Shown: positions 1 to 8,753, counted from the stretch's first letter. The stretch: DNA of 64,000 nucleotides from DATBLE01 sp963841405 (GCA_963841405.1 CAWJCM010000007.1:310001-374000); one strand, 5' to 3'. A program made the numbers and translations. Notes: generated by a model from the sequence alone, not told the origin.

Positions 1-861
1 GTAGCGGAAGAAGAGCGCGATCACGGCCGGCACGAGCAGCTGGCGGCTCGCCGTGGCGGGCAGCGCGAGCGCCGTGTACGAGCCGCCGTGCCCGGCGGCG
101 AGACCGAACATCGACACCTGCGCGAGCAGCACGGCCAGCCCTCCCCAGGCCGAGCGGAAGACCTCCTTGCCCGCTTCCCAGGCGACCAGGAAGGCGACGG
201 GGACGAGCAGGCTGGCCTCGTGGAGAACGACCTGGCTCGGGTCGACGCCGGCCAGGCGCGCGACCAGCGCGAGGAGGGAATGCCAGAGCGGGAACGCGTA
301 GCCCGGGTGCAGACCGCCGTCGCGGAACTCGTCGACGGCACGCAGCGACAGCCCGCCGAAGTCGTCGAGCTTCCGGACGCGTGCGAGGTGGAAGAGGTCG
401 TCGCCGCCCGTCAGGTGCGTGGTGATGGTCCAGAGCGCGATCCCGAGCCCGAACCCCGCGCCTGCGACCAGAACAGCTTGTAACACTGTGTTACCTGGCT
501 CTGAACGGTCTCGTTGCGCTCGAGATCGTGCTTGTAACACTGTGTTACTTGGGTTACTCGGCCCGACGAGCGACCAGGCGAGGGCGCCGGCGGCGATGAC
601 GGCGAGCAGCACCAACGCCAGCGTCAACGACGCGTGCACGGCGAACACCACCGCCATCGCCGCGAACAGCGCACCCAGGCTCCACGCCAGGACAGCCGAG
701 AACAGCCCGGCACGCAGCGCCCGCGCGATCAGCGCGCCCGGCAGGAGCAGGCACGCCGTCGCAGCAGCCAGCCGAACCCAGAGCCCCCAGCCGGTGTCCG
801 GCAGCGCGCGCGAGATCCCGAGCGCCGGCAGGGCGAGCAGCTCCCACGGGATGCGCCGCAT
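1..861 (-). CDS. Polytopic membrane protein, N-terminal 287 residues (cut by the window edge)
   Basis: The frame is open without a stop from the ATG at 861 to the window edge. The N-terminus is a run of hydrophobic segments (roughly residues 4-50, 52-100 and 128-142), followed by a soluble loop with a G-D-D-L-F-H motif and then more hydrophobic segments. Such an acidic motif in the first large loop is typical of membrane glycosyltransferases of the GT-C kind, but I cannot name a family. The ATG overlaps the TGA of the upstream glycosyltransferase (TGATG), so the two are translationally coupled and probably belong to the same glycan operon. Residues about 105-128 are unusual: they are encoded by a pair of 15-bp palindromes 54 bp apart that translate as the repeated G/S-N-T-V-L-Q-A, placing an Arg-rich insert between membrane segments. 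Confidence 0.6.
   Translation of the reverse strand, partial: MRRIPWELLALPALGISRALPDTGWGLWVRLAAATACLLLPGALIARALRAGLFSAVLAWSLGALFAAMAVVFAVHASLTLALVLLAVIAAGALAWSLVGPSNPSNTVLQARSRAQRDRSEPGNTVLQAVLVAGAGFGLGIALWTITTHLTGGDDLFHLARVRKLDDFGGLSLRAVDEFRDGGLHPGYAFPLWHSLLALVARLAGVDPSQVVLHEASLLVPVAFLVAWEAGKEVFRSAWGGLAVLLAQVSMFGLAAGHGGSYTALALPATASRQLLVPAVIALFFRY
480..548. repeat. Paired palindromes GTAACACTGTGTTAC, 54 bp apart, inside a coding region
   Basis: GTAACACTGTGTTAC (7-bp arms, 1-nt centre) occurs at 480-494 and again at 534-548. The 54-bp period is a multiple of three, so the leftward membrane-protein frame stays open through both. The doublet layout matches the palindrome pair at 7201-7283 and suggests an inserted REP/BIME-like unit. 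Confidence 0.6.
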
Positions 862-1715
862 CAGAGCGCGCGGGCGGCTTCGCGGTACATGCGCCCGCGC
901 TCGCCCCGAAAGACCAGCCCGCGCAGGCGCAGCGCCACCGCGAGCAAGCCGCGTGCGCGGGCTGCGTCGCGCGGGCCGCGGTGCTTCGCGAACCAGCGCA
1001 GGATCCCGCGGACGTTCTCGTCGTACATCCGGCCGCCGTGCGAGGCGCCCCCGACATGCACGGCCTCCGCGTCGGGTGTGAACCACACCGACCAGCCCGC
1101 CCGGTGGAAGCGGTACAGCCAGTCGGTCTCCTCGCTGAACAGGAAGAAGTCCTCGTCGAACATCCCGACCTGGTCGACGGCGGCGCGGCGCACGAGGAGG
1201 CACGAGCCCATCACCCACTCGACCGGCCGGTCCGAGGCGTGGTCGAAGTCGCCGGCGTAATAGGCGTTGAACAGGTGCGAGTGCGGCGCCAGCTTGCGCA
1301 CGAAGAAGTACTCGGTGGCGACACGCCAGAGCGTCGGGAATCCGCGAACCGAGCGCTGCAGCGTGCCGTCCGGGTTCCGCAGCCGCGGCGCGACCACGGC
1401 AGCGTCCTCGTGCGCGTCCGCGAACGCGACCAGCCGCTCGAGTGCATCCGCGACGAGCCAGGCGTCGGAGTTGATCAGCAGGTGGTAGCGAGCCGGCTCC
1501 GCGCGCATGCCTGCGTTCAGCCCGGCGCCCAGCCCGCGGTTCTCCTGCTCGATCACCCGCACGGCCGGGAACCGCTCACGCACCCGGTCGACCGTGCCGT
1601 CGGTCGAGCCGTGGTCGACGAGGACGACCTCGACGCCGGCGAGGCTCTCCAGGCACTGCTCGACCCACGGCAGCCCGTTCAGGGTCACCGTCACCGCGGT
1701 GAGGTCGTCAACCAC
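861..1715 (-). CDS. Glycosyltransferase family 2 (rhamnosyltransferase-like)
   Basis: A 284-residue GT-A fold protein. The nucleotide-sugar loop is D34-H-G-S-T-D39, and the metal site at residues 82-84 is N-S-D, as in WbbL-type rhamnosyl- and related transferases, rather than the classic DXD. An acceptor region around residues 165-200 contains the typical F-D-E-D-F-F-L-F-S-E-E-T-D-W stretch with the catalytic-base acidic residues. There is no membrane segment, so it should act on the cytoplasmic face on a lipid-linked glycan. It overlaps the flippase-like gene upstream by 8 bp and the next gene by 1 nt, so it sits in a tight leftward operon. The family call is firm; donor and acceptor sugars are unknown. 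Confidence 0.85.
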   Translation of the reverse strand: MVDDLTAVTVTLNGLPWVEQCLESLAGVEVVLVDHGSTDGTVDRVRERFPAVRVIEQENRGLGAGLNAGMRAEPARYHLLINSDAWLVADALERLVAFADAHEDAAVVAPRLRNPDGTLQRSVRGFPTLWRVATEYFFVRKLAPHSHLFNAYYAGDFDHASDRPVEWVMGSCLLVRRAAVDQVGMFDEDFFLFSEETDWLYRFHRAGWSVWFTPDAEAVHVGGASHGGRMYDENVRGILRWFAKHRGPRDAARARGLLAVALRLRGLVFRGERGRMYREAARAL

Positions 1716-2694
1716 TGCGTTCGAGCCGCGGGTGCTCGCGCGCCCTCGAGCTGCGGATCCCCTCCCAGCCGAGGATCACCGCGCCGGGCAGCGCGAGCGC
1801 GATCGTGACCACGAAGAAGAGGAACCCGGTCGCGAAGGCGGCGTCCGCGTTGACGCCCAGCTGGCCGAGAAAGCTGACGAAGAACGCCTCGCGGACGGCC
1901 AGGCCGTTGATCGTGAAGGGGACGAGCATGACGAGAAACAGGAGCGGGCCCATCACGTAGTAGGCGCGCGGCGAGAGGTCGACGCCGACCGCCTTCCCCG
2001 TCAGCCAGATCGCCAGCACGCGCACCGTCTGGATCCCGAGGGTCAGCACGGTCACGCCGGCGAGCAGCCACGGGTGGCCTCGGTAGCCGTGGATGCCCTC
2101 GTACACGGCACGGACGGGGCGCTCGATCCGCAGCCTCCGGAGGAGAGGGACGGAGCGGCTCAGCGGTCGCCGCGCCCGCCTCGAAAAGAGCACGACCGCG
2201 AGCACGAGCGTCGCGACGACGAAACCGAGCTCGACCCAGAGGTACGCGCCGACGTCGTAGTGCCCGATCGCGAGGACGAAGCCGATCGCGGCCAGCGCCA
2301 GCGTCGCTGCGCCGCCGAGCGCGCGCTCCAGCAGCACGGAGCCGGCGATCGGCCCGCCGTGGCCCGGGTGACGGCGCGACGTCTCGAAGATCCGCATCGC
2401 ATCGCCCCCGACAGAGGTCGGCAACACCTGGCCCGCCGTGTAGGCGGTGAAGTACGCCCGCACCAGCCAGCGCAGCCGGTCGCGGATGCCGCGTGCGGCG
2501 AGCAGCTTCTGCCAGCGCCAGGCCATCGGCCACACGGTGACGATCATGATCGCGATCGCTCCGAAGAAGTACTCGAGCTGCGCGTTTCGGAGGACGTCGA
2601 TCGTCTTGCCGATGTCGATCTTCCAGAGGATGTAGGCGGTGCAGAGACCGGTGACGACGAGCGTCGCGCCGAACCGGACCGAGCGGCGCCTCAC
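1708..2694 (-). CDS. Lysylphosphatidylglycerol-synthase-type membrane flippase domain protein (UPF0104)
   Basis: A 328-residue integral membrane protein with about eight hydrophobic segments. It resembles the N-terminal flippase domain of MprF/LPG synthases but has no C-terminal aminoacyltransferase domain. Characteristic features are the amphipathic segment after the second helix with the L-P-T-S-V-G-G-D-A-M-R motif (about residues 95-105) and a late V-P-F-T-I-N-G-L-A-V-R-E segment. In glycan loci such proteins are thought to move or protect lipid-linked intermediates, which fits the adjacent glycosyltransferase, but the substrate cannot be read from sequence. A second, divergent member lies at 19911-21023. 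Its end overlaps the glycosyltransferase start by 8 bp, and it begins 4 nt inside the aminotransferase gene upstream. Confidence 0.8.
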   Translation of the reverse strand: MRRRSVRFGATLVVTGLCTAYILWKIDIGKTIDVLRNAQLEYFFGAIAIMIVTVWPMAWRWQKLLAARGIRDRLRWLVRAYFTAYTAGQVLPTSVGGDAMRIFETSRRHPGHGGPIAGSVLLERALGGAATLALAAIGFVLAIGHYDVGAYLWVELGFVVATLVLAVVLFSRRARRPLSRSVPLLRRLRIERPVRAVYEGIHGYRGHPWLLAGVTVLTLGIQTVRVLAIWLTGKAVGVDLSPRAYYVMGPLLFLVMLVPFTINGLAVREAFFVSFLGQLGVNADAAFATGFLFFVVTIALALPGAVILGWEGIRSSRAREHPRLERSG

Positions 2695-3827
2695 GACGTG
2701 AACGCCGCGTGCACGCGGCGGAGCGCCTCGATCGCGTCCTCGATGTCCGCCTCGGAGTGCGCCGGCGAGAGCGGCAGCGACAGGAGCTCGGCGCCCGCCC
2801 GCTCGGCCGCCGGCAGCGGCGGCTGGTCCGGGAAGCGCTCACGGTACGCGGTCAGCTGGTGCACCGGCAGGAAGTGGACGCTGGTACCGATGTTCTCCTC
2901 CGCGAGCGCCTCGCGGTAGGCGTCGCGTGCCGCCCCGGCCCGCTCGCTCACGCGCACCGGATACAGGTGGTGCGCATGTAGGTCCCGCGGGTCGCGGCCG
3001 ACCGGGTCGATCCCGTCCAGCTCGGCGACCGCGGCGTCGTACAGCTCGACCTGCCGCAGCCGCAGCGCCCGGTGCCGCTCGACCTTGGCCAGCTGGCACA
3101 GGGCGATCGAAGCGAGCACGTCGGAGAGGTTCGCCTTGTAACCGGGCACCGCCATGTCGTAGAGCGAGCCGTGACCTCGGCGCATGATCCTCAGCGCGCG
3201 GATCGACTCGGCGAGGTCGTCGCTCGACGTGGTCACGATCCCGCCCTCGCCGGCGGCGATCGACTTCGTCGCGTACAGCGAGAAGCATGTCGCCTCGGAG
3301 AGACCGCCGATCTTGCGGCCGCGGTACTCGCTCTCGGCCGCGTGCGCGGCGTCCTCGACCACCGGCAAGCCGAGGGCGTGGAGCGGGTCGAGATCGGCCG
3401 GCTGGCCGTAGAGGTGCACGGGCATGATCGCCTTCGTCCGGGGCGTGACCAGCTCCGCTACGCGCTCGGGGTCGACGTTCAGGTCGAAGTCTCGGATGTC
3501 CGCGAAGACGGGCGTCGCGCCCGTGTGGACGATCACGTTCACGGTCGCCGGCCACGTGACCGGCGTGGTGATCACCTCGTCGCCCGGGCCGATCCCGAGC
3601 GCGACCAGCGCCAGGTGCATCGCCGCCGTCCCCGACGAGACCGCCAGCGCGTGCTTCGCGCCGACGTAGTCCGCGAAGCGCTCCTCGAGCTCGGCCGCCC
3701 GCGGACCGGTGGTCAGCCAGCCGGAGCGGATCGCCTCCGCCGCCGCCGCAGCCTCCTCGTCGCCGACCGCCGGCGGCTGGAAGCCGAGGAACGTCTCTCG
3801 TCTAGACGACAGCTTCTGCGGGGACAT
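2691..3827 (-). CDS. DegT/DnrJ/EryC1-family sugar aminotransferase
   Basis: A 378-residue PLP-dependent aminotransferase that would transfer an amino group, usually from glutamate, to a nucleotide-linked keto sugar. The PLP lysine is K188 in the A-T-K-S-I-A-A-G-E-G-G motif; the pyridine-binding aspartate lies at V-V-E-D159-A-A-H; S-S-G-T-A-A at residues 64-69 forms the phosphate site. I chose the ATG at 3827 because it begins the family N-terminus; it lies 26 bp inside the preceding ATP-grasp gene. A longer upstream extension is arginine-rich and not family-like. Together with the dehydratase at 5001-6008 it could make a 4-amino or 3-amino deoxysugar. Confidence 0.87.
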   Translation of the reverse strand: MSPQKLSSRRETFLGFQPPAVGDEEAAAAAEAIRSGWLTTGPRAAELEERFADYVGAKHALAVSSGTAAMHLALVALGIGPGDEVITTPVTWPATVNVIVHTGATPVFADIRDFDLNVDPERVAELVTPRTKAIMPVHLYGQPADLDPLHALGLPVVEDAAHAAESEYRGRKIGGLSEATCFSLYATKSIAAGEGGIVTTSSDDLAESIRALRIMRRGHGSLYDMAVPGYKANLSDVLASIALCQLAKVERHRALRLRQVELYDAAVAELDGIDPVGRDPRDLHAHHLYPVRVSERAGAARDAYREALAEENIGTSVHFLPVHQLTAYRERFPDQPPLPAAERAGAELLSLPLSPAHSEADIEDAIEALRRVHAAFTS

Positions 3828-5046
3828 CGGCAACGACGAAGCGTACGCAGTCCGCCGCCCGGCCAGCACACGCGACCGCCTCCTGGCGGCTCGCCCCCAG
3901 CGCCAGCACCGCGCCCGCCCGGTCGGAGCCGCGCCGCAGCGGCGCGAGCACGACACCGGGCTCGGGGTACACCCGCACCCACACGACACCCTCGACCGCC
4001 TTTGCCTCGGCCACGCCTTCGACCTCGACCAGCGTCCCCGGCTCGGGCACGAGGAACCGCGTGCAGGCACCGCCCGCCTGCTGCACGGGACGGAGCCGTT
4101 CGTCGTCGATCGGCTCGCCGAGCGCGGCGGACACCGCGAGCCCGTTCAGGTCGACGCCGAGGACAGCACGGCAGAGCTCGGCGTCGTGCCCGCCCCCGAC
4201 ACGGGCCGCCAGCTCGACGACGTGCGCGCCGCGCTCGCCGACCACCACCTGTGTGTACGTCGGCCCGTTCGCGACGCCGACGGCCTCGGCCGCCGCCCGG
4301 GCTGTTTCCACGGCCGCGCCGATCTCCTCCGGCGCGAGCGAGCTGGGCCAGACGTGGGCGAGCGCGACGCCGAACGCCGGCGGCTCGGCGACGACGCGGT
4401 CGGTGACGGTCAGCGGCGTGAACCGCCCGTCGACCGAGAACGCGTTCACCGTCACCTCGCGGCCGGGGACGAGCTCCTCGACCAGCACCACGTTCGACCG
4501 CGACTCGCCGAGCGCGAGCGCGAAGCCGTTCTCGAGCAGGCTCTCGTCGCGGACGAGCACGAGCCCCTTCTGGCCCTGCCGGTCCGGCGCCTTGACCACG
4601 CACGGGTAGCCGACCTCGGCTGCGGCGGCCGCAGCCTCCTCCGGCGAGGCACAGACGACGTGCCGCGGGTGCGGGACGCCCGCCTCGGCGAAACGCTCGC
4701 GTTGACGGAGCTTCGAGGTGGCCAGCACGGCTGTGACCGGATCGATCGGGTGAGGGAGCACCTGCCGCTCCGCGATCCGCGCCGCGATCGCCACCGGCCA
4801 GTCGATGCCGGGCGCGATCACGCCGGCCACCCGCTCGGCCGCCGCGAGGCGGTCGATCTGCGGCTCGTCCTCGACCGAGATGATCGCGCGGCGGTCGGCG
4901 AGGCGGAATCCCGGCGCCGCCGGATTGCGGTCGACGGCGACGACGAACAGGCCTCGCTCGCGGGCGGCTTCGAGGAGCCCGAGCTGTCCCGCGCCCGCGC
5001 CTAGGACGAGTAGACGGTCGCGTCCGGCTGCCTGAGTCCCCGCCAC
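3802..5046 (-). CDS. ATP-grasp ligase (carbamoyl-phosphate-synthase-like)
   Basis: A 414-residue ATP-grasp enzyme. The pre-ATP-grasp Rossmann segment is L-L-V-L-G-A-G-A-G (residues 12-20), the ATP-binding lysine is in C-V-V-K152-A-P-D-R-Q-G-Q-K-G, and the metal-binding acidic residues are around E278 in V-E-L-A-A-R-V-G-G-G. Members ligate a carboxylate to an amine through an acyl phosphate. In this locus it may attach an amino acid or other acid to an amino sugar, which is inference. It overlaps the dehydratase upstream by 46 bp and the aminotransferase downstream by 26 bp. Its N-terminal third resembles that of the ligase at 11490-12698 (shared V-V-A-V-D-R-N-P), so the two are probably paralogues. 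Confidence 0.8.
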   Translation of the reverse strand: MAGTQAAGRDRLLVLGAGAGQLGLLEAARERGLFVVAVDRNPAAPGFRLADRRAIISVEDEPQIDRLAAAERVAGVIAPGIDWPVAIAARIAERQVLPHPIDPVTAVLATSKLRQRERFAEAGVPHPRHVVCASPEEAAAAAAEVGYPCVVKAPDRQGQKGLVLVRDESLLENGFALALGESRSNVVLVEELVPGREVTVNAFSVDGRFTPLTVTDRVVAEPPAFGVALAHVWPSSLAPEEIGAAVETARAAAEAVGVANGPTYTQVVVGERGAHVVELAARVGGGHDAELCRAVLGVDLNGLAVSAALGEPIDDERLRPVQQAGGACTRFLVPEPGTLVEVEGVAEAKAVEGVVWVRVYPEPGVVLAPLRRGSDRAGAVLALGASRQEAVACAGRAADCVRFVVADVPAEAVV

Positions 5047-6008
5047 CAGCCGTCATTCTCGCGATACCACTCGACGGTGCGCTCGAGGCCGTCCTCGAAG
5101 GAGGTGCGCGCACGCCAGCCGGCCAGCCGCTCGGCCTTCTCGGTCGAGCCGATGTGACGGTCGACCTGCCCGGGCCGCTCGGCCACGTGCTCCTGCAGAG
5201 AGGCCGGTTTCCCGAGCACCTCGAGCACGGTGTCGGCGATCTCCGACACGGAGATGTCCACGCCGGTGGCGACGTTGACCACCTCGCCGGCGACCGCGTC
5301 CACGTCGGCCTCGATGATCGCCTCGATCGCCTCGGCGTCGTCCTCGACGTACAGCCAGTCACGGCTGGCGTGGCCGTCGCCGTGCACGGTCAACGGCTCG
5401 TCCGAGAGCGCCTGGGTGATGAACCGGGGGATCACCTTCTCCGGATGCTGCCGGGGACCGTAGTTGTTGAACGGCCGCGCGATCACGATCGGCAGGCCGT
5501 AGGTGACGTGGTAGCTGTACGCGAGCCGGTCGGCGCCAGCTTTCGTCGCCGCGTAGGGGCTGCGCGGGTTGAGCGGGTGCTCCTCGTCCATCGGTGCGTA
5601 CTCGGCCGTGCCGTACACCTCGCTGGACGAGATCAGAATGAAGCGCTCGACCGGCGTCTCGCGGATCGCGTCGAGCAGGATCTGCGTTCCCTCGACGTTC
5701 GTGGTCACGAACTCCGACGCGCCCTCTGCGATCGACTTCTCGACATGCGACTCGGCGGCGGCGTTGACGATCACGTCGACGCCGGCGACGACCTCGCGGA
5801 CGAGCTCGCCGTCGCGGATGTCGCCGTGCACGAACGAGAGCCGCTCGTGCGCCATCACGTCGGCGAGGTTCTCCAGGTTGCCCGCATAGGTGAGCGCGTC
5901 GAGCGAGACGACCTCGTACGGCGTCGCCGACAGCAGGTGGCGGACGAACGTCGAGGAGATGAACCCGGCGCCGCCGGTGACGAGGACGCGCTTCGGCATG
6001 TGGCGCAT
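5001..6008 (-). CDS. NAD-dependent nucleotide-sugar 4,6-dehydratase/epimerase (RmlB-like SDR)
   Basis: A 335-residue extended SDR. The nearest remembered family is dTDP-glucose 4,6-dehydratase, from F-V-R-H after the glycine motif, the D-A-L-T-Y-A-G-N segment, Y152-x-x-x-K156 in S-P-Y-A-A-T-K, and A-R-P-F-N-N-Y-G-P-R-Q-H-P-E-K. The dinucleotide loop is G12-G-A-G-F-I-S18: the last glycine of GxxGxxG is replaced by serine, which is uncommon and could tune NAD binding. An in-frame ATG three codons later (5999) is an equally possible start. It is the first gene of the leftward run ending at the window edge and would supply the keto-sugar for the aminotransferase at 2691-3827. Confidence 0.82.
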   Translation of the reverse strand: MRHMPKRVLVTGGAGFISSTFVRHLLSATPYEVVSLDALTYAGNLENLADVMAHERLSFVHGDIRDGELVREVVAGVDVIVNAAAESHVEKSIAEGASEFVTTNVEGTQILLDAIRETPVERFILISSSEVYGTAEYAPMDEEHPLNPRSPYAATKAGADRLAYSYHVTYGLPIVIARPFNNYGPRQHPEKVIPRFITQALSDEPLTVHGDGHASRDWLYVEDDAEAIEAIIEADVDAVAGEVVNVATGVDISVSEIADTVLEVLGKPASLQEHVAERPGQVDRHIGSTEKAERLAGWRARTSFEDGLERTVEWYRENDGWWRGLRQPDATVYSS

Positions 6009-6133
6009 TCTGCCCAGATTCCGGAGGGCGAATCGCGCCGACCGCTCGCGTTACCCTCTCGCGGTGCCGTCCCGGCCCGACCACGACCGCGCATTGCTCG
6101 AACAACCGGGCAAGGCCGCCGTGCGGAACGAGA

Positions 6134-6159
6134 CCGCCGGCGTGACTGCGCGCCGGCGG
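6134..6159 (-). terminator. GC-rich hairpin after the glycosyltransferase at 6165-7112
   Basis: CCGCCGGCG (6134-6142) and CGCCGGCGG (6151-6159) form a 9-bp perfect stem with an 8-nt loop. It begins 6 nt past the TGA of the leftward glycosyltransferase. There is no T-run, so termination is inferred from position and stability only. Confidence 0.5.
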
Positions 6160-6164
6160 CTAGC

Positions 6165-7112
6165 TCAGCCGAGCTCGCGGTCGATCGTGTAGAGCGGGCG
6201 CCCGGAGACGTCGCGCTGGATGCGGCCGAGGTACTCGCCGACGAGGGCCAGGATGAACCCCTGGACACCGAGCACGAACAGGATCGCGACCCCGCCGAAC
6301 AGCGGGCCCGGGAAGTTCGAGCGGTCGATCCAGTAGAAGATCCCCCAGCAGCCGAGCGCGAAGGCGCCGAGCGTGCAGACGGCACCGAGCGCGAGGCCGA
6401 TCCACTGGATCGGCTGCGGCCAGAAACCCGCGAGGACGCTCAGGGCGGTGCGCACCAGCCGAAGCGGTGAGTACCGCGACGAGTCGGCGCGCGCGGCGTG
6501 GCCGACGTCCACCTCGACGACGCTCGCTCCGGTCGAGAGCACGAGCGCCTTCGTGAACTTCTGCTTGCCGATCGCCCCGAGCACCGGCTCGACCGCCTCC
6601 CGCCGGTAGGCGTTGAACGCACAGCCGAAGTCGGAGATGTCCACTCGCGTGAACCGGCGGAGCATGCCGTTGATCAGCCGCGAGGGGAGCGTGCGGCCCC
6701 ACGAGTCCCGACGGGCGACGCGGCGCCCGCTGGCGACGTCGTAGCCCGACTCGATCGCAGCGATCAGCTTCGGCAGGTCCTCGGGCGGATTCTGGAGGTC
6801 GCTGTCCATGGTGACCATGATCTCCCCGCGGGCGCGCACGAGACCGGCGTGCATCGCCGGATGCTGGCCGAAGTTGCGTTTCAGGCGGACGCCGCGGACG
6901 CGGGCGTCCGCGGCGTGGAACCGCTCGACCGCCTCGAACGACCCGTCCGTAGAGCCGTCGTCCACGAAGATCAGCTCGTAGTCGCGTCCCTCGAGCGCGG
7001 CGGTCGCGCGGCGGTAGAGCTCCTCCAGCGATCCGGCCTCGTCGAAGACCGTGACGACGACGGAGACCTCCGGCTGGGACGACGCCTCCTCGACCGGAAC
7101 GGGTCTGGCCAT
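6165..7112 (-). CDS. Polyprenyl-phosphate glycosyltransferase (ArnC/GtrB/DPM-like GT2)
   Basis: A 315-residue protein with an N-terminal GT-A domain and two C-terminal membrane helices (about residues 232-252 and 265-290). That arrangement is typical of enzymes that move a sugar from a nucleotide to undecaprenyl phosphate. D51-D-G-S-T-D-G binds the nucleotide; D103-S-D-L-Q is the metal motif; the R-x-x-W-G-R-T-L-P-S-R-L-I-N stretch is family-like. The product would be flipped for use outside the membrane. The gene is leftward, isolated by 156 bp from the dehydratase gene and by 201 bp of palindrome-rich DNA from the MFS gene. Sugar identity is unknown. Confidence 0.86.
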   Translation of the reverse strand: MARPVPVEEASSQPEVSVVVTVFDEAGSLEELYRRATAALEGRDYELIFVDDGSTDGSFEAVERFHAADARVRGVRLKRNFGQHPAMHAGLVRARGEIMVTMDSDLQNPPEDLPKLIAAIESGYDVASGRRVARRDSWGRTLPSRLINGMLRRFTRVDISDFGCAFNAYRREAVEPVLGAIGKQKFTKALVLSTGASVVEVDVGHAARADSSRYSPLRLVRTALSVLAGFWPQPIQWIGLALGAVCTLGAFALGCWGIFYWIDRSNFPGPLFGGVAILFVLGVQGFILALVGEYLGRIQRDVSGRPLYTIDRELG

Positions 7113-7313
7113 CTCCGGACGGACACTAGCGCGCGGACGTCCGAGGGACAGACCCCGACGGGGTCTGTCCCTGCAGTGAACGCGGTGCGCCGCCGCCGCC
7201 TCTTAACAGTGCCTGGCACCGTAAAGTTGCTGCAATCTCGCTGTTTCCGGGGCCCCGTCTTAACAGTGCCTGGCACCGTTAAGAGCCGCGTGGCGGCGAG
7301 TTCACCGCGGCGC
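7113..7313. repeat. Intergenic cluster of palindromic repeats
   Basis: No gene is seen here. AGGGACAGACCCC (7144-7156) and GGGGTCTGTCCCT (7160-7172) form a perfect 13-bp hairpin with loop GAC. Two copies of TCTTAACAGTGCCTGGCACC begin at 7201 and 7258, a 57-bp period; each contains the palindromic core TGCCTGGCA. The second continues as GTTAAG and pairs with its own left end (CTTAAC...GTTAAG). A CGGGGCCCCG palindrome lies between them. The layout is that of a REP/BIME cluster. Confidence 0.7.
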
Positions 7314-8735
7314 TCAGGCAGCCTCCTCCAGCATCGGCCGGAGCACCTCGACGTCGGCCGGACGGCTCCGTCGCGGGATCAGCAGCGCGGCGGCGGCCGC
7401 GAGACCGACCACGGCTGCGCCGACCCAGATCGCCGGGGTCAGCCCGGAGACGAACGACTCGCCGCTGCCGTAGCCGCCGTAGTGCGCGAAGACCGAGGCC
7501 AGGACCGCGACCCCGAAGACGCCGCCCAGCTCGCGAATGGCGTTGTTGGCGCCCGACGCCTGCCCCTCTTCCTCCGGCCGCACCGACGAGAGCACGACGT
7601 TCGCCACCGGCGCGAAGAACAGCCCCATGCCGATCCCCGAGAGCACGAACGGCGCGACCAGCTCGGCGTACGGCGTGGTCGGGCTCGAGACCGCGGCGAT
7701 CCAGCCGAGCCCGACCGCCTGCAGTGCGAGTCCTGCGGCGATGATCCGCCGCCCGCCGATCCGGTCGGACAGCGCGCCCGCGATCGGCGCGATGAAGATC
7801 GGCATGGCCGTCCAGGGCAGGATCCGCAGGCCCGAGCCGAACGGCGAGTAACCCTGCACGGTCTGGAAGAACTGCGCGAGCAGGAAGATCGAGCCGAACA
7901 TCCCGAAGAACATCAGCAGCGACGCGAGGTTCGTCATCGCGAAGGTGCGGTTCCGGAAGAAGCGCATCGGCAGCATCGGCAACGGCGCGCGCAGCTCCCA
8001 GAGCACGAATCCCGCGAGGATGACCGCGCCCCCCGCCAGCGCCAGCACGATCTCGGGGCTCGTCCAGCCCTGCCCGTTCCCGCGCACGAGGCCCCAGACG
8101 ATGCCGAGCAGACCCGCGCTGGCGAGGCCGACGCCGGGGAGGTCGAGCCGGTCCGACGGCCCGTAGCTCTCGTCCAGCCACCGGAGCGCGAGCGGGATCA
8201 GCACGAGGCCCACCGGCACGTTGATCCAGAAGATCCACTGCCACGACAGGCCGGAGACGACCGCGCCGCCGACCAGCGGGCCGAGGGCGACGGCGAGGCC
8301 CCCGATCCCGCCCCAGGCGCCGAGGGCGATGCCGCGCTTCTCGGCGGGGACCGCCGCCGAGAGGATGGTCAGGGTGAGCGGCATCACGATCGCGCCGCCG
8401 GCTCCCTGGACGGCCCGGGCGGCGACAAGGACGGCCATCGAGGGCGCGAGGGCGGCGGCCGCGGAGGCGAGCGTGAAGACCGCGAGGCCGACGGCGAACA
8501 GCCTCCGACGCCCGAAGCGGTCGCCGAGCGCGGCGCCGGTCAAGAGCAGCACGGCGAAGGTGAGCGTGTAGGCGTTGACCGTCCATTCGAGACCCTCGAT
8601 GCTCGCGTGCAGGTCCTTGCGGATCACCGGCAGCGCGGTCGTGACCACCAGGTTGTCGAGCGTGACCATGACGAGCGCGAGCGACGTGACCGCGAACGTC
8701 CACAGCGTCCTGCTCCCTGGCGTTCCTGACTTCAT
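7314..8735 (-). CDS. MFS drug efflux transporter, DHA2 (14-helix) family
   Basis: A 473-residue transporter with about 14 hydrophobic segments. Motif D1 of the DHA2 group is at residues 26-36 (L-D-N-L-V-V-T-T-A-L-P), motif A at 70-80 (L-G-D-R-F-G-R-R-R-L-F), and motif C-like glycine-rich helices follow (G-P-L-V-G-G). These proton antiporters export hydrophobic drugs or cell-made compounds. An AAGGAGGG ribosome site lies just upstream of the ATG. The divergent or adjacent TetR gene and the shared operator GAGTAAGNNATCACT at both upstream regions indicate TetR-controlled efflux. Substrate unknown. Confidence 0.88.
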   Translation of the reverse strand: MKSGTPGSRTLWTFAVTSLALVMVTLDNLVVTTALPVIRKDLHASIEGLEWTVNAYTLTFAVLLLTGAALGDRFGRRRLFAVGLAVFTLASAAAALAPSMAVLVAARAVQGAGGAIVMPLTLTILSAAVPAEKRGIALGAWGGIGGLAVALGPLVGGAVVSGLSWQWIFWINVPVGLVLIPLALRWLDESYGPSDRLDLPGVGLASAGLLGIVWGLVRGNGQGWTSPEIVLALAGGAVILAGFVLWELRAPLPMLPMRFFRNRTFAMTNLASLLMFFGMFGSIFLLAQFFQTVQGYSPFGSGLRILPWTAMPIFIAPIAGALSDRIGGRRIIAAGLALQAVGLGWIAAVSSPTTPYAELVAPFVLSGIGMGLFFAPVANVVLSSVRPEEEGQASGANNAIRELGGVFGVAVLASVFAHYGGYGSGESFVSGLTPAIWVGAAVVGLAAAAALLIPRRSRPADVEVLRPMLEEAA

Positions 8736-8753
8736 TGCCGTCCCTCCTTGAGT

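Noticed and set aside
7113..7313. Insertion-sequence remnant
   Set aside because: Palindromes and repeats are present, but no transposase fragment or target-site duplication is seen.
6498..8729. A 743-residue open frame on the plus strand opposite the MFS gene
   Set aside because: Arg/Asp/Gln-rich composition without domains; it is the antisense shadow of a clear 14-helix transporter in high-GC DNA.
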